A DNA stretch of 64,000 nucleotides from Streptomyces sp. NBC_00353 (lineage in GTDB: Bacteria > Actinomycetota > Actinomycetes > Streptomycetales > Streptomycetaceae): the NCBI RefSeq assembly GCF_036108815.1, contig NZ_CP107985.1:3286001-3350000 (forward strand). Direction: 5' to 3'. The position numbers were made by a program, and so were the translations under genes. Of this stretch, positions 49,652 through 58,711 are shown one piece after another (the first letter of the stretch is position 1; each line of letters begins with the position of its first letter). The notes under the pieces are model-generated. The model did not search any database. It was not told the origin of the DNA and saw only the letters and a program-made list of their open reading frames with translations.

Positions 49652-52102
49652 ATGGCCCGCCGCAGTACGAAGACCCCGCCGCCGGACGACTTCGAGGAGA
49701 AGATCCTCGACATCGACGTCGTCGACGAAATGCAGGGCTCCTTCCTCGAGTACGCCTACTCGGTGATCTACTCACGGGCCCTGCCGGACGCCCGCGACGG
49801 CATGAAGCCGGTGCACCGCCGCATCGTGTACCAGATGAACGAGATGGGGCTGCGCCCCGACCGCGGCTATGTGAAGTGTGCCCGCGTCGTCGGCGAGGTC
49901 ATGGGCAAGTTGCACCCGCACGGCGACGCGTCGATCTACGACGCGCTGGTGCGGATGGCCCAGCCGTTCTCGATGCGGCTCCCTCTCGTCGACGGACACG
50001 GCAACTTCGGCTCGCTCGGAAACGACGACCCGCCGGCCGCCATGCGGTACACCGAGTGCCGGATGGCCGACGCCACGTCGCTGATGACGGAGTCGATCGA
50101 CGAGGACACCGTCGGATTCCAGTCGAACTACGACGGTCAGGAGCAGGAGCCGCTCGTCCTCCCGGCCGCGTATCCGAACCTCCTGGTCAACGGCTCGTCC
50201 GGGATCGCGGTCGGCATGGCGACCAATATGCCGCCGCACAACCTGGGCGAGGTCATCGCCGCCGCCCGCCATCTCATCAAGCATCCGGGTGCGGACCTGG
50301 AGACCCTGATGCGGTTCGTTCCCGGTCCGGACCTGCCGACCGGGGGCCGGATCGTGGGCCTCGGCGGCATCAAGGACGCGTACGCGGCCGGCCGCGGCAC
50401 GTTCAAGATCCGTGCGACCGTCTCCGTGGAGAACGCCACGGCGCGCCGCAAGGGTCTGGTCGTCACCGAACTGCCGTTCACCGTCGGTCCGGAGAAGGTG
50501 ATCGCCAAGATCAAGGACCTGGTCTCGGCGAAGAAGCTCCAGGGCATCGCCGACGTCAAGGACCTCACCGACCGCGAGCACGGCCTGCGCCTGGTCATCG
50601 AGGTCAAGAACGGCTTCGTGCCCGAGGCCGTACTGGAGCAGCTCTACAAGCTGACGCCGATGGAGGAGTCCTTCGGCATCAACAATGTGGCGCTGGTCGA
50701 CGGGCAGCCGCTCACGCTGGGCCTCAAGGAGCTCCTCGAGGTCTATCTCGACCACCGCTTCGACGTGGTGCGCCGCCGCAGCGAGTTCCGCCGGACCAAG
50801 CGTCGCGACCGGCTCCATCTGGTCGAGGGCCTGCTCGTCGCGCTGATCGACATCGACGAGGTCATCCGGCTCATCCGGTCCAGTGACAATTCGGCGCAGG
50901 CGAAGGAGCGGCTCATCGAGCACTTCTCGCTGAGCGAGATCCAGACGCAGTACATCCTGGACACCCCGCTGCGCCGGCTGACCCGGTTCGACCGGATCGA
51001 GCTGGAGAGCGAGCGGGACCGGCTCAACACCGAGATCGACGAGCTGACCGCGATCCTCGAATCGGACGCCGAGCTGCGCAAGCTGGTCTCCACCGAACTG
51101 GCCGCGGTCGCCAAGAAGTTCGGCACCGACCGGCGTACGGTGCTGCTGGAGTCGGCCGGTGCCCAGGTCGCTGCGGTGCCGCTGGAGGTCGCGGACGACC
51201 CGTGCCGGGTGCTGCTCTCCTCGACCGGTCTGCTGGCCCGTACGGCCACCGGCGACCCGATCGCGTTCGACGAGGACGCCAAGCGGGCCAAGCACGATGT
51301 GATCGTGTCGGCCGTGCCGGCGACGGCGCGCGGCGACGTGGGTGTGGTGACGTCCACCGGACGGTTGCTGCGGCTCGCGGTGATCGACCTGCCGCAGCTC
51401 CCGGACACGCACGCGGCGCCCAATCTCTCGGGCGGGGCGATGGTTTCGGAGTTCCTCACGCTGGACAACGACGAGGAAGTCGTCTGCCTCACCACGCTCG
51501 ACGAGTCCTCCCCCGGCCTGGCGATCGGCACCCTGCAGGGGGTCGTCAAGCGGGTGGTGCCGGACTACCCGGCCAACAAGGACGAGTTGGAGGTCATCAC
51601 GCTCAAGGAGGGTGACCGGATCGTCGGCGCCGCCGAACTGCGTACCGGCGAGGAGGACCTGGTCTTCATCACGTCCGACGCGCAGCTGCTGCGCTACCCG
51701 GCGGCGCAGGTGCGGCCGCAGGGCCGGCCGGCCGGCGGTATGGCGGGGGTGAAGCTGGCGACGGGCGCCGAGGTGCTCTCGTTCGGCGCGGTGGATCCGG
51801 CGGTGGACGCGATGGTGTTCACGGTGGCGGGCTCGCACGGCACGCTGGACGACTCGGTGCTGACGGCGAAGCTCACACCGTTCGACCAGTATCCGCGCAA
51901 GGGCCGGGCCACCGGTGGAGTGCGCTGTCAGCGGTTCCTCAAGGGTGAGGACGTCCTGGTGTTCGCCTGGGCGGGCGCGCTGCCGGCGCGGGCGGCGCAG
52001 AAGAACGGCACGCCGACGGAGCTGCCGGAGCCGGATCCGCGGCGCGACGGTTCGGGTACGCCGCTGGCCAAGCCGGTCGCGGTGATCGCCGGACCGGTGT
52101 AG
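49652..52102 (+). CDS. parC: DNA topoisomerase IV subunit A
   Basis: An 816-residue type IIA topoisomerase A subunit. It decatenates chromosomes together with ParE. The catalytic Tyr is in the AAMRYTE motif (about residue 132), after ARVVGEVMGKLHPHGDASIYDALVRM. The C-terminal half has beta-pinwheel repeats but no GyrA box (QRRGGRG-type), which favours ParC over GyrA. The parE gene is at 62593-64000. ATG 49652 has a GAAGGAG upstream. Confidence 0.93.
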   Translation: MARRSTKTPPPDDFEEKILDIDVVDEMQGSFLEYAYSVIYSRALPDARDGMKPVHRRIVYQMNEMGLRPDRGYVKCARVVGEVMGKLHPHGDASIYDALVRMAQPFSMRLPLVDGHGNFGSLGNDDPPAAMRYTECRMADATSLMTESIDEDTVGFQSNYDGQEQEPLVLPAAYPNLLVNGSSGIAVGMATNMPPHNLGEVIAAARHLIKHPGADLETLMRFVPGPDLPTGGRIVGLGGIKDAYAAGRGTFKIRATVSVENATARRKGLVVTELPFTVGPEKVIAKIKDLVSAKKLQGIADVKDLTDREHGLRLVIEVKNGFVPEAVLEQLYKLTPMEESFGINNVALVDGQPLTLGLKELLEVYLDHRFDVVRRRSEFRRTKRRDRLHLVEGLLVALIDIDEVIRLIRSSDNSAQAKERLIEHFSLSEIQTQYILDTPLRRLTRFDRIELESERDRLNTEIDELTAILESDAELRKLVSTELAAVAKKFGTDRRTVLLESAGAQVAAVPLEVADDPCRVLLSSTGLLARTATGDPIAFDEDAKRAKHDVIVSAVPATARGDVGVVTSTGRLLRLAVIDLPQLPDTHAAPNLSGGAMVSEFLTLDNDEEVVCLTTLDESSPGLAIGTLQGVVKRVVPDYPANKDELEVITLKEGDRIVGAAELRTGEEDLVFITSDAQLLRYPAAQVRPQGRPAGGMAGVKLATGAEVLSFGAVDPAVDAMVFTVAGSHGTLDDSVLTAKLTPFDQYPRKGRATGGVRCQRFLKGEDVLVFAWAGALPARAAQKNGTPTELPEPDPRRDGSGTPLAKPVAVIAGPV

Positions 52103-52106
52103 CCGG

Positions 52107-52131
52107 CCGCCCGGCCCCTGCGGCCGGGCGG
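52107..52131. terminator. Terminator between parC and the CobW gene
   Basis: A 10-bp perfect stem (52107-52116 with 52122-52131) and 5-nt loop between convergent genes. Confidence 0.7.
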
Positions 52132-52146
52132 TGCCAGGCCGATGGG

Positions 52147-53280
52147 CTACGCGTCGTCGACCGGCTGCTGTACGTACCGCAGGACGCCCCACATGCTCTG
52201 CTCATGTGCGGCGTCCTGCGGCGTGTCCGGGGACATTGCCTCGTGCGGGGCGGTGTCCGGCGCAGCAGATGCGGAGTTCTCGCGGCAGTCGGTCAGTTCC
52301 TTGTGCAGGGTGTCCGGGTCGATGCCGGAGCCGATCAGCACGAGCTGGGTGAGACGCGGTTCGTCGCGCTTCCAGGGCCGGGGGCCGAACCGCAGGAATC
52401 TGCCGACGGCATGCAGCGCATATGTGTTGCCGCGGTCGCCCGCGCCGAAGTCGACGAACCCCTTGAGCCGGTAGAGGCCCTCGGGCCGGGAGTCGAGAAA
52501 CTCCATCAGTCGGCGGGGGTTCATGGGCACGTCGGAGGTGAAGGAGACACTCTCGTACGCGGCGTGCAGATGCCCCGCGTGTGCCTCGGCGTCCCCTTCC
52601 GCCCCTTCCTCCAGCAGGAGGTCCTCGAAGGTGAGCTGACGCATCCTCTCCTCACCGTCCGGCCGCAGCGCCGGGTCGAAGAGCAGTTCCGGGTCGATGC
52701 GCCCGTACGTGGCGGAGATGACGGCCGCCCCGCTGCCGGTCGCCGCGATGGCCTTGCGGATGCGGCTCTGTTCCTCGTCCTCGATCCGGTCGGTCTTGTT
52801 CAGCACGACCAGATCGGCGACGCCGAGATGGCGGTCGATCTCCGGATGGCGCCCCCGGGTGGCATCGAATTCGGCGGCGTCGACGACCTCGACCAGTCCC
52901 CCGTACACGATGTGCGGGTTGTCGCTGGCCAGCAGCATCCTTACGAGCTCCTGGGGTTCGGCGAGTCCGCTCGCCTCGATGACGATCACATCGAGGCGGG
53001 CGGCGGGCCGGGTGAGCGTCTCCAGGAAGGTGTCGAGTTCGCTCGCGTCGACGGCACAGCACAGGCAGCCGTTGCCCAGCGAGACGGTCGAGCCGACCTG
53101 GCCCGAGACCGTCATGGCATCGATCTCGATGGAGCCGAAATCGTTGACGATCACACCGATCCTGTTCCCCGCACGGTGGCGCAGGAGGTGGTTGAGCAGA
53201 GTCGTCTTGCCGGATCCCAGGAACCCGGCCAGGACGATGACCGGGATCTGCTGCTTACGGGGCGGGGACGACGGGTTCAA
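52147..53280 (-). CDS. CobW/COG0523-family GTPase, metal-chaperone type
   Basis: A 377-residue G3E GTPase. Walker A is GFLGSGKTTL, the CxCC metal motif is GNGCLCCAV (about residues 60-68), Walker B lies in VIVIEASGLAEP, and NKTD gives guanine specificity. A CobW C-terminal domain follows, with HAVGRFLRFGPRPW. COG0523 proteins deliver zinc, cobalt or other metals to client proteins. A TTG at 53280 with AGGAAGG six bases upstream is the best start. It lies 23 bp after the citrate synthase gene and is probably cotranscribed. Confidence 0.85.
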   Translation of the reverse strand: MNPSSPPRKQQIPVIVLAGFLGSGKTTLLNHLLRHRAGNRIGVIVNDFGSIEIDAMTVSGQVGSTVSLGNGCLCCAVDASELDTFLETLTRPAARLDVIVIEASGLAEPQELVRMLLASDNPHIVYGGLVEVVDAAEFDATRGRHPEIDRHLGVADLVVLNKTDRIEDEEQSRIRKAIAATGSGAAVISATYGRIDPELLFDPALRPDGEERMRQLTFEDLLLEEGAEGDAEAHAGHLHAAYESVSFTSDVPMNPRRLMEFLDSRPEGLYRLKGFVDFGAGDRGNTYALHAVGRFLRFGPRPWKRDEPRLTQLVLIGSGIDPDTLHKELTDCRENSASAAPDTAPHEAMSPDTPQDAAHEQSMWGVLRYVQQPVDDA

Positions 53281-53303
53281 CGGGGGCCTTCCTAAGGGAA
53301 ACG

Positions 53304-54464
53304 TCAGGGCGCCGGGACCGGCTGGGGCGGCGTCGGACCGATGTAGCGGGCCGCCGGACGGATGATCTTGGAGTCCTCCGCCTGCTCCAGGATATTGGCG
53401 CTCCAGCCGACCACCCGCGCCGCGCAGAAGGTCGGCGTGAACATCTCGCGCGGCAGCCCGCACAGCTCCATGACGACCCCGGCGTAGAACTCCACGTTGG
53501 TGTGCAGCTCACGCCCGGGCTTGAGCTCGGCGAGGATCGCCTCGACCTGGCGCTCGACCTCGACGGCGAAGTCGACGAGCGGGCTGCCGAAGCCCTGGGC
53601 GATCCCGCGCAGCATGCGTGAGCGCGGGTCCTCGGTTCGGTACACGGGGTGGCCGAAGCCCATGATCCGCTCGCCCGCGAGCACGCGCTCGCGGATCCAG
53701 CTGTCGATGCGGTCGGGGGTGCCGATCGCGTCCAGGGTGTCGAGCGCGCGGCTGGGAGCTCCGCCGTGCAGCGGGCCGGAGAGCGCGCCGACGGCCGCCA
53801 CCAGGCAGGCGGCGATGTCCGCGCCGGTGGAGGCGACGACCCGGCCGGTGAAGGTCGAGGCGTTGAAGCCGTGATCGACGGTGGAGATCAGATACTGCTC
53901 GACGGCCCTCACACGGGCGGTGTCCGCCTCGGAACCGGTGAGCATGTAGAGGTAGTTGGCGGCGTACGGCAGATCGTCGCGCGGCTCGACCGGTTCGAGG
54001 CCCTGGCCGAGCCGGTACAGGGCGGTCAGCACGGTGGGGACGGCCGCGCAGGCAGCCAGCGCTTCGCTGCGGCGCCGGTCGGCGTCGATGTCGTACACCG
54101 GGCGGAAGCCGTCCGAGGCGCCGAGCAGCGACAGTGCGGTGCGCAGCCCCGCGAGCGGGCCGGAGACCGCGCCCGCACGGGCTATCGCCGGCAGGGCACC
54201 TCGCACCTCCGGGGGCAGTCGGCGCATGGCGGCGGTGCGCGAGGCGAAGTCGGCGCGGGCGGCCGGACCGGGCAGCTCGCCGTGGAACATCAGGTACCAG
54301 ACGTCCTCGAAGCTGCGGGTCTGTGCGAGCTCGATCGCCGAGTACTGCCGGTAGTGGTAGAAGCCCTCGCGTCCCCGGACGTCTCCGAGAGCGGTCTCCG
54401 TGACGACGACGCCCGCGAGGCCTCGGGGTACGTCGAGCGGGGTTCCGTTGGTCATGGTCGGCAT
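53304..54464 (-). CDS. Citrate synthase-family enzyme
   Basis: A 386-residue citrate synthase that condenses oxaloacetate with an acyl-CoA (acetyl- or propionyl-CoA). The catalytic triad is present: His in GPLHGGAPSRAL, His in MGFGHPVYRTEDPRSRM, and Glu in NVEFYAGVVMEL; the usual family motif there has Asp, so the Glu is worth noting. Start: the ATG at 54464 has GGAGG five bases away; 54455 is a downstream alternative. It is divergent from the HTH-fused citrate synthase gene across a palindrome-rich region. Confidence 0.88.
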   Translation of the reverse strand: MPTMTNGTPLDVPRGLAGVVVTETALGDVRGREGFYHYRQYSAIELAQTRSFEDVWYLMFHGELPGPAARADFASRTAAMRRLPPEVRGALPAIARAGAVSGPLAGLRTALSLLGASDGFRPVYDIDADRRRSEALAACAAVPTVLTALYRLGQGLEPVEPRDDLPYAANYLYMLTGSEADTARVRAVEQYLISTVDHGFNASTFTGRVVASTGADIAACLVAAVGALSGPLHGGAPSRALDTLDAIGTPDRIDSWIRERVLAGERIMGFGHPVYRTEDPRSRMLRGIAQGFGSPLVDFAVEVERQVEAILAELKPGRELHTNVEFYAGVVMELCGLPREMFTPTFCAARVVGWSANILEQAEDSKIIRPAARYIGPTPPQPVPAP

Positions 54465-54496
54465 TTCTTCCTCCGCGAGCTTCACTGTGCAGGACC

Positions 54497-54556
54497 ATCA
54501 ATATTGATTCGACTGTCTATGCTTGACTTCAATCCTGTCAATGTTGATTGAATCAA
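54497..54556. promoter_or_regulatory. Divergent citrate-synthase promoter with palindromes
   Basis: An unusually AT-rich promoter with three TTGA/TCAA palindromes: ATCAATATTGAT (54497-54508), TCAATGTTGA (54538-54547) and TTGATT-G-AATCAA (54544-54556). A TTGACA on the minus strand (54541-54536) and TTGACT on the plus strand (54523-54528) are candidate -35 boxes for the two divergent genes. The repeats overlap both, as a shared operator would. Confidence 0.65.
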
Positions 54557-54557
54557 T

Positions 54558-55895
54558 ATGGATACGGTGAGCACCATGAGGGATCAAGCAGCACCCGACG
54601 ACCGTGCCGACGCGCGTGCCGAGCGGCTCACGACGCGCGAGACGGCCGAGCGCCTGGGCGTGAAGCCCGAGACGGTGTACGCGTATGTCAGCCGGGGCCA
54701 GCTGAGCAGCAGGCGCGCCCCCGGTGGCCGCGGCAGTACGTTCGACGCCGCGGAGGTCGATGCACTGGTACGGCGTACGGGACGGAGAGAACCCTCCACC
54801 ACCGGCGGTGACCTGGTGTTCCGTACCGGCATCACGCTGATCGGGACCGACCGGTACTACTTCCGGGGTGTCGACGCGACCGAGCTGACCACGCACTACT
54901 CCTACGAGGAGATCGCCGAATGGCTGTGGACCGGCGCCCTCCGGCCCGGCATCCGCTTCACCGCGCCTGCCGAGGCCCTGGCCGCGGCACGCCGGACCGT
55001 CGGTGCACTGCCCGTGCACAGCGGGTCGACGGACCGGCTGCGGGTGGCCGTGGTCGCCGCGGCGGCGGCCGATCCGCTGCGCTTCGACCTCTCGCGCGAG
55101 GCCGTGCTCGGCAGCGCGCGGAGCCTGATCCCGACCCTGGTCGACGCGCTGCCGACCGCTGTCGGTGCACCTGCGACGGCCGACAGCGAGACCGCTTCGC
55201 ACCCGCCCGGGCTGGCGCACCGTCTCTGGCCGAAACTCACCGCCCGACCGGCCGACGCACCTTCACTTGCCGCACTGGACACGGCTCTCGGCCTGCTGAT
55301 CGACCACGATCTGGCCGCCTCGACACTGGCCGCGCGGGTCGCCGCATCCGCCCGCGCCCATCCGTACGCGGTGGTCTCCGCGGGCCTCGGTGTCCTGGAG
55401 GGCCCCCTGCACGGCGCCGCCAGCAGCCTGGCCCACAGGATGCTGACCGAGGTCCTGGAGCGGGGCAGTGCGACCCCGGTGGTCGCGGACCATCTCCGTA
55501 CCGGCCGTCAGGTGCCAGGACTCGGACACCGGCTCTACACCGCCGAGGATCCGCGCGCACGGACGCTGTTCGCCAGGCTCGCGGAGGTCCCGCAGGCGGC
55601 GCCCGCGCTGGCCGCGGCGCGCGACGTGGTCACGACGACCGCGCGCCACACTCCCCTGCACGCCAACGTCGACCTGGCGCTGGCCGTGCTCTCCGTCGCC
55701 TCCGGCATGTCGGCGGAGGCGGGTGAGACGGTGTTCGCGGTGTCCCGTACTGCGGGCTGGATCGCCCATGCGCTGGAGGAGTACGGGGAACGTCCGCTGC
55801 GGATGCGGCCCAGCGGCCAGTACGGAGGCCCCCGCCCACCGCAGTCACTGCCTGCCCCGGGATCGGTCGCCACGGACAGAGATCATCCGCAATAG
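54558..55895 (+). CDS. Citrate synthase with N-terminal helix-turn-helix
   Basis: A 445-residue protein. Residues about 20-70 form an excisionase/MerR-like winged helix (RLTTRETAERLGVKPETVYAY, then SSRRAPGGRGSTFDAAEVDAL). The remainder is a citrate synthase-type domain with conserved His residues in GPLHGAASSLA and PGLGHRLYTAEDPRA, and Asp in LHANVDLALAVL. Both a regulator using the citrate synthase fold as sensor and an active enzyme are possible. It starts at 54558, right after the palindromes; ATG 54576 is an alternative. Confidence 0.85.
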   Translation: MDTVSTMRDQAAPDDRADARAERLTTRETAERLGVKPETVYAYVSRGQLSSRRAPGGRGSTFDAAEVDALVRRTGRREPSTTGGDLVFRTGITLIGTDRYYFRGVDATELTTHYSYEEIAEWLWTGALRPGIRFTAPAEALAAARRTVGALPVHSGSTDRLRVAVVAAAAADPLRFDLSREAVLGSARSLIPTLVDALPTAVGAPATADSETASHPPGLAHRLWPKLTARPADAPSLAALDTALGLLIDHDLAASTLAARVAASARAHPYAVVSAGLGVLEGPLHGAASSLAHRMLTEVLERGSATPVVADHLRTGRQVPGLGHRLYTAEDPRARTLFARLAEVPQAAPALAAARDVVTTTARHTPLHANVDLALAVLSVASGMSAEAGETVFAVSRTAGWIAHALEEYGERPLRMRPSGQYGGPRPPQSLPAPGSVATDRDHPQ

Positions 55896-55924
55896 ACGGA
55901 CCAAGGGGAGTAAAATATCGACAA

Positions 55925-56944
55925 TCAGCCGGAAATGTCCCGCGGGGGCTGCGCGGTGGACCCCCGCACCACCAGTTCCGGTTCGAAGAGCAGCTCGTCC
56001 GACGGCACGGTACGGCCCCCGATCTGAAGGGCGAGCAGCTCGACGGCGGCGCGCCCCATGGCCTCGATCGGCTGACGGACCGTGGTCAGCGGCGGCTCGG
56101 TGCAGTTCATGAAGGCGGAGTCGTCGTACCCCACGACCGAGACGTCGGCGGGCACGGAGAGACCGCGGCGGCGGGCCGCACGCACCGCCCCGAGAGCGAG
56201 CGGGTCGCTCGCACAGATGATGCCGGTGACACCCCGGTCCAGCAGGCGCATGGCGGCGGCCTGTCCGCCCTCCAGCGAGAACATGGCCCGTGCCACCCAC
56301 TCGTCCGGCACGGTGGTGCCGGCCTCCTCCGCCAGCGCCCGGGCGGCGGCCAGCTTGCGCTGCGAGGGCACATGGTCGGCGGGGCCGAGCACCAGGCCGA
56401 TGCGCTCGTGACCGAGCGAGACGAGATGGCGCCAGGCCTGCTCGACGGCGACGGAGTCGTCGCAGGAGACACCGGGGAAGCCGAGGTGGGCAATGGCCGC
56501 GTTGATCAGGACCACCGGGATCTTGCGGTCGGCCAGCACCCTGTAGTGATCGTGTGCGGCGTCGGCCTGATGGTAGAGCCCGCCCGCGAAGACCACCCCG
56601 GACACCTGCTGCTGCAGAAGCAGCTCCACATAATCGGCCTCGGAGACGCCGCCCTTGGTCTGGGTACACAGCACAGGAGTCAGACCCTGCTGTGCCAGCG
56701 CACCGCCGACGACTTCGGCGAAGGCAGGGAAGATCGGGTTCTGCAGCTCGGGCAGGACCAGACCGACCAGCCTTGCCCGCTCGCCCCGCAGCTGGGTCGG
56801 ACGCTCGTAACCGAGGACGTCGAGCGCGGAGAGCACGGCCTTCCGGGTGGCATCGGAGACGCCGGGCTTACCGTTGAGCACCCGGCTGACCGTGGCCTCG
56901 CTGACTCCCACCTTCTGTGCCACTTGAGCAAGTCGTCGCGTCAT
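55925..56944 (-). CDS. LacI-family transcriptional repressor
   Basis: A 339-residue LacI regulator. HTH: LAQVAQKVGVSEATVSRVLNG; hinge: ARLVGLVLPE; then a periplasmic-binding-protein-like domain with PVVLINAAIAHLGFPGVSCDD and VSVVGYDDSAFM. It binds a sugar or carboxylate effector. ATG 56944 is directly followed, upstream, by CGCAAG repeats that look like its own operator. It is convergent with the HTH-citrate synthase gene and divergent from a two-component system. Confidence 0.88.
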   Translation of the reverse strand: MTRRLAQVAQKVGVSEATVSRVLNGKPGVSDATRKAVLSALDVLGYERPTQLRGERARLVGLVLPELQNPIFPAFAEVVGGALAQQGLTPVLCTQTKGGVSEADYVELLLQQQVSGVVFAGGLYHQADAAHDHYRVLADRKIPVVLINAAIAHLGFPGVSCDDSVAVEQAWRHLVSLGHERIGLVLGPADHVPSQRKLAAARALAEEAGTTVPDEWVARAMFSLEGGQAAAMRLLDRGVTGIICASDPLALGAVRAARRRGLSVPADVSVVGYDDSAFMNCTEPPLTTVRQPIEAMGRAAVELLALQIGGRTVPSDELLFEPELVVRGSTAQPPRDISG

Positions 56945-56947
56945 ACA

Positions 56948-56983
56948 CGCAAGATTAGCGCAAGAAACGCAAGCGGGTTGCGT
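56948..56983 (-). promoter_or_regulatory. CGCAAG repeats, probable LacI operator
   Basis: CGCAAG occurs as direct repeats at 56948, 56959 and 56968, and ACGCAA (56967-56972) pairs with TTGCGT (56978-56983) as a perfect inverted repeat with a 5-bp centre. LacI regulators in Streptomyces use CTTGCG-type half-sites. The cluster is between the LacI start and the divergent sensor kinase (57041), so either or both could be controlled. Confidence 0.6.
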
Positions 56984-57040
56984 GGAGTTGGAAACAACAA
57001 GAATTTCGGAAAGCGCCGGTATGCCCTTTACCTTCGTACG

Positions 57041-58711
57041 ATGAGCGCCCCACCGCCCACCCCCCGGAGGCCACGACGGCTCGGCTGGCCGCAGCGGGTC
57101 TTCTCCCAGGTGCTGCTGATACAACTCGCCATCGCCACCGGCGTCACCGTACTCGCCACCGGCCTCTTTCTGGCACCCCTCAGCGCACAGCTCGACGACG
57201 AGGCGATGCACCGTGCGCTCGCCATCGCACAGAGCACGGCGGCCCAGCCGCAGATCACCGAGTCGCTGCTCGCGACGACCCCGGCCCCCGACGGGCCGGT
57301 GCAGTCGGCGGCCGAGCGGATCCGGCGGTCCACCGGCGCCGAGTACGTCGTCGTCATGGACCGGCGCGGGGTTCGCTGGTCGCACACCGACGCCGACCGG
57401 ATCGGCAAGGTCGTCTCCACCGACCCCAGTGAGGCGCTCGCGGGCGACCAGGTCATGGAGATCGACAGCGGCACGCTCGGCCGCTCGGCCCGTGGGAAGG
57501 TGCCGCTCCGCGACGAGTCGGGCCACATCGTCGGGGCGGTCTCGGTCGGTATCGCGTACGACAGTGTCCGCGCCCGCCTCCTGGCGGCGATCCCCGGGCT
57601 GCTCGCCTACGCCGGCGGGGCGCTGGCCGTCGGGGCGCTCGCCTCCTATCTGATCTCCCGTCGTATCCAGCGGCAGACCCAGGACCTTGCCTTCTCCGAC
57701 ATCTCCGCGCTGCTGGCCGAACGCGAGGCAATGCTGCACAGCATCCGGGAAGGGGTGGTCGCGCTCGACCGGACAGGACGCATCCGACTGCTGAACGACG
57801 AGGCGCAGCGGCTGCTCGGGCTCGGCCCCGATGCCGCGGGCCGCCCGCTCGACGAGGTGCTCGGCCGCGGGCGGACGGCCGATGTGCTGGCCGGCCGGGT
57901 GGTCGGCGACGATCTGCTGACCGTGCGGGGCAACCGGGTGCTGCTCGCCAACCGGATGCCGACCGACGACGGGGGCGCGGTCGCCACCCTCCGCGACCGC
58001 ACCGAACTCGAGCATCTCGGCCGAGAACTCGACTCCACCCGCGGTCTCATCGACGCCCTGCGCGCGCAGGACCACGAACACGCCAACCGGCTGCACACGC
58101 TCCTGGGACTGCTGGAGCTGGAGATGCACGAGGACGCGATGGAGTTCGTCACGGAGGTCGTCGGCGGCCACCGGGCCACTGCCGAGCAGGTCACCGAGAA
58201 GGTTCACGACCCGCTGCTGGCGGCCCTGCTGGTCGGCAAGGCGACGGTCGCGGCGGAGCGCGGCGTCTCCCTGCGGATGGCGCCCGGCACTCTGCTCCCG
58301 GACCGTCTGGTGGATTCGCGCGGGCTCGTCACCGCCGTCGGCAATCTCGTCGACAACGCCCTGGACGCGGCGGCCGGGTCGGACGGTGCCGTGATCGAGG
58401 TGGGGCTGCGGACGGACGGCCGTACGGTGGTGCTGCAGGTCCGCGACAGCGGAAATGGCGTCCCTCCCGAGCAGCGCGAATCGATCTTTACTGAGGGCTG
58501 GTCGACCAAGGAGCTCCCGGCGCACGGCAAACGCGGTCTGGGTCTCGCACTGGTACGGCGGCTGGCCGAACGACAGGGCGGCAGCGCCACCGTCGGCTCG
58601 GCGCCGGGGGGCGGCGCCGAGTTCACCGTCGTACTGCCGGAGGCCCTCACCGAACCGGGGCTGACGGCGACAGCCGTTCCGGAGCCGAGCACCGCAGGAG
58701 AAGTTCAGTGA
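57041..58711 (+). CDS. CitA/DcuS-type sensor histidine kinase
   Basis: A 556-residue sensor kinase. Two transmembrane helices (about residues 22-50 and 190-215) enclose a PAS/CACHE-like extracytoplasmic sensor; a cytoplasmic PAS domain follows; then the kinase with the phospho-acceptor His in QDHEHANRLHTLLGLLEL (the HEFxNKLH motif of the CitA/DcuS/DctB family) and an HATPase (GNLVDNALDAA, RGLGLALVRRL). It should sense a di- or tricarboxylate. GTGA overlap with the response regulator. Confidence 0.9.
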   Translation: MSAPPPTPRRPRRLGWPQRVFSQVLLIQLAIATGVTVLATGLFLAPLSAQLDDEAMHRALAIAQSTAAQPQITESLLATTPAPDGPVQSAAERIRRSTGAEYVVVMDRRGVRWSHTDADRIGKVVSTDPSEALAGDQVMEIDSGTLGRSARGKVPLRDESGHIVGAVSVGIAYDSVRARLLAAIPGLLAYAGGALAVGALASYLISRRIQRQTQDLAFSDISALLAEREAMLHSIREGVVALDRTGRIRLLNDEAQRLLGLGPDAAGRPLDEVLGRGRTADVLAGRVVGDDLLTVRGNRVLLANRMPTDDGGAVATLRDRTELEHLGRELDSTRGLIDALRAQDHEHANRLHTLLGLLELEMHEDAMEFVTEVVGGHRATAEQVTEKVHDPLLAALLVGKATVAAERGVSLRMAPGTLLPDRLVDSRGLVTAVGNLVDNALDAAAGSDGAVIEVGLRTDGRTVVLQVRDSGNGVPPEQRESIFTEGWSTKELPAHGKRGLGLALVRRLAERQGGSATVGSAPGGGAEFTVVLPEALTEPGLTATAVPEPSTAGEVQ

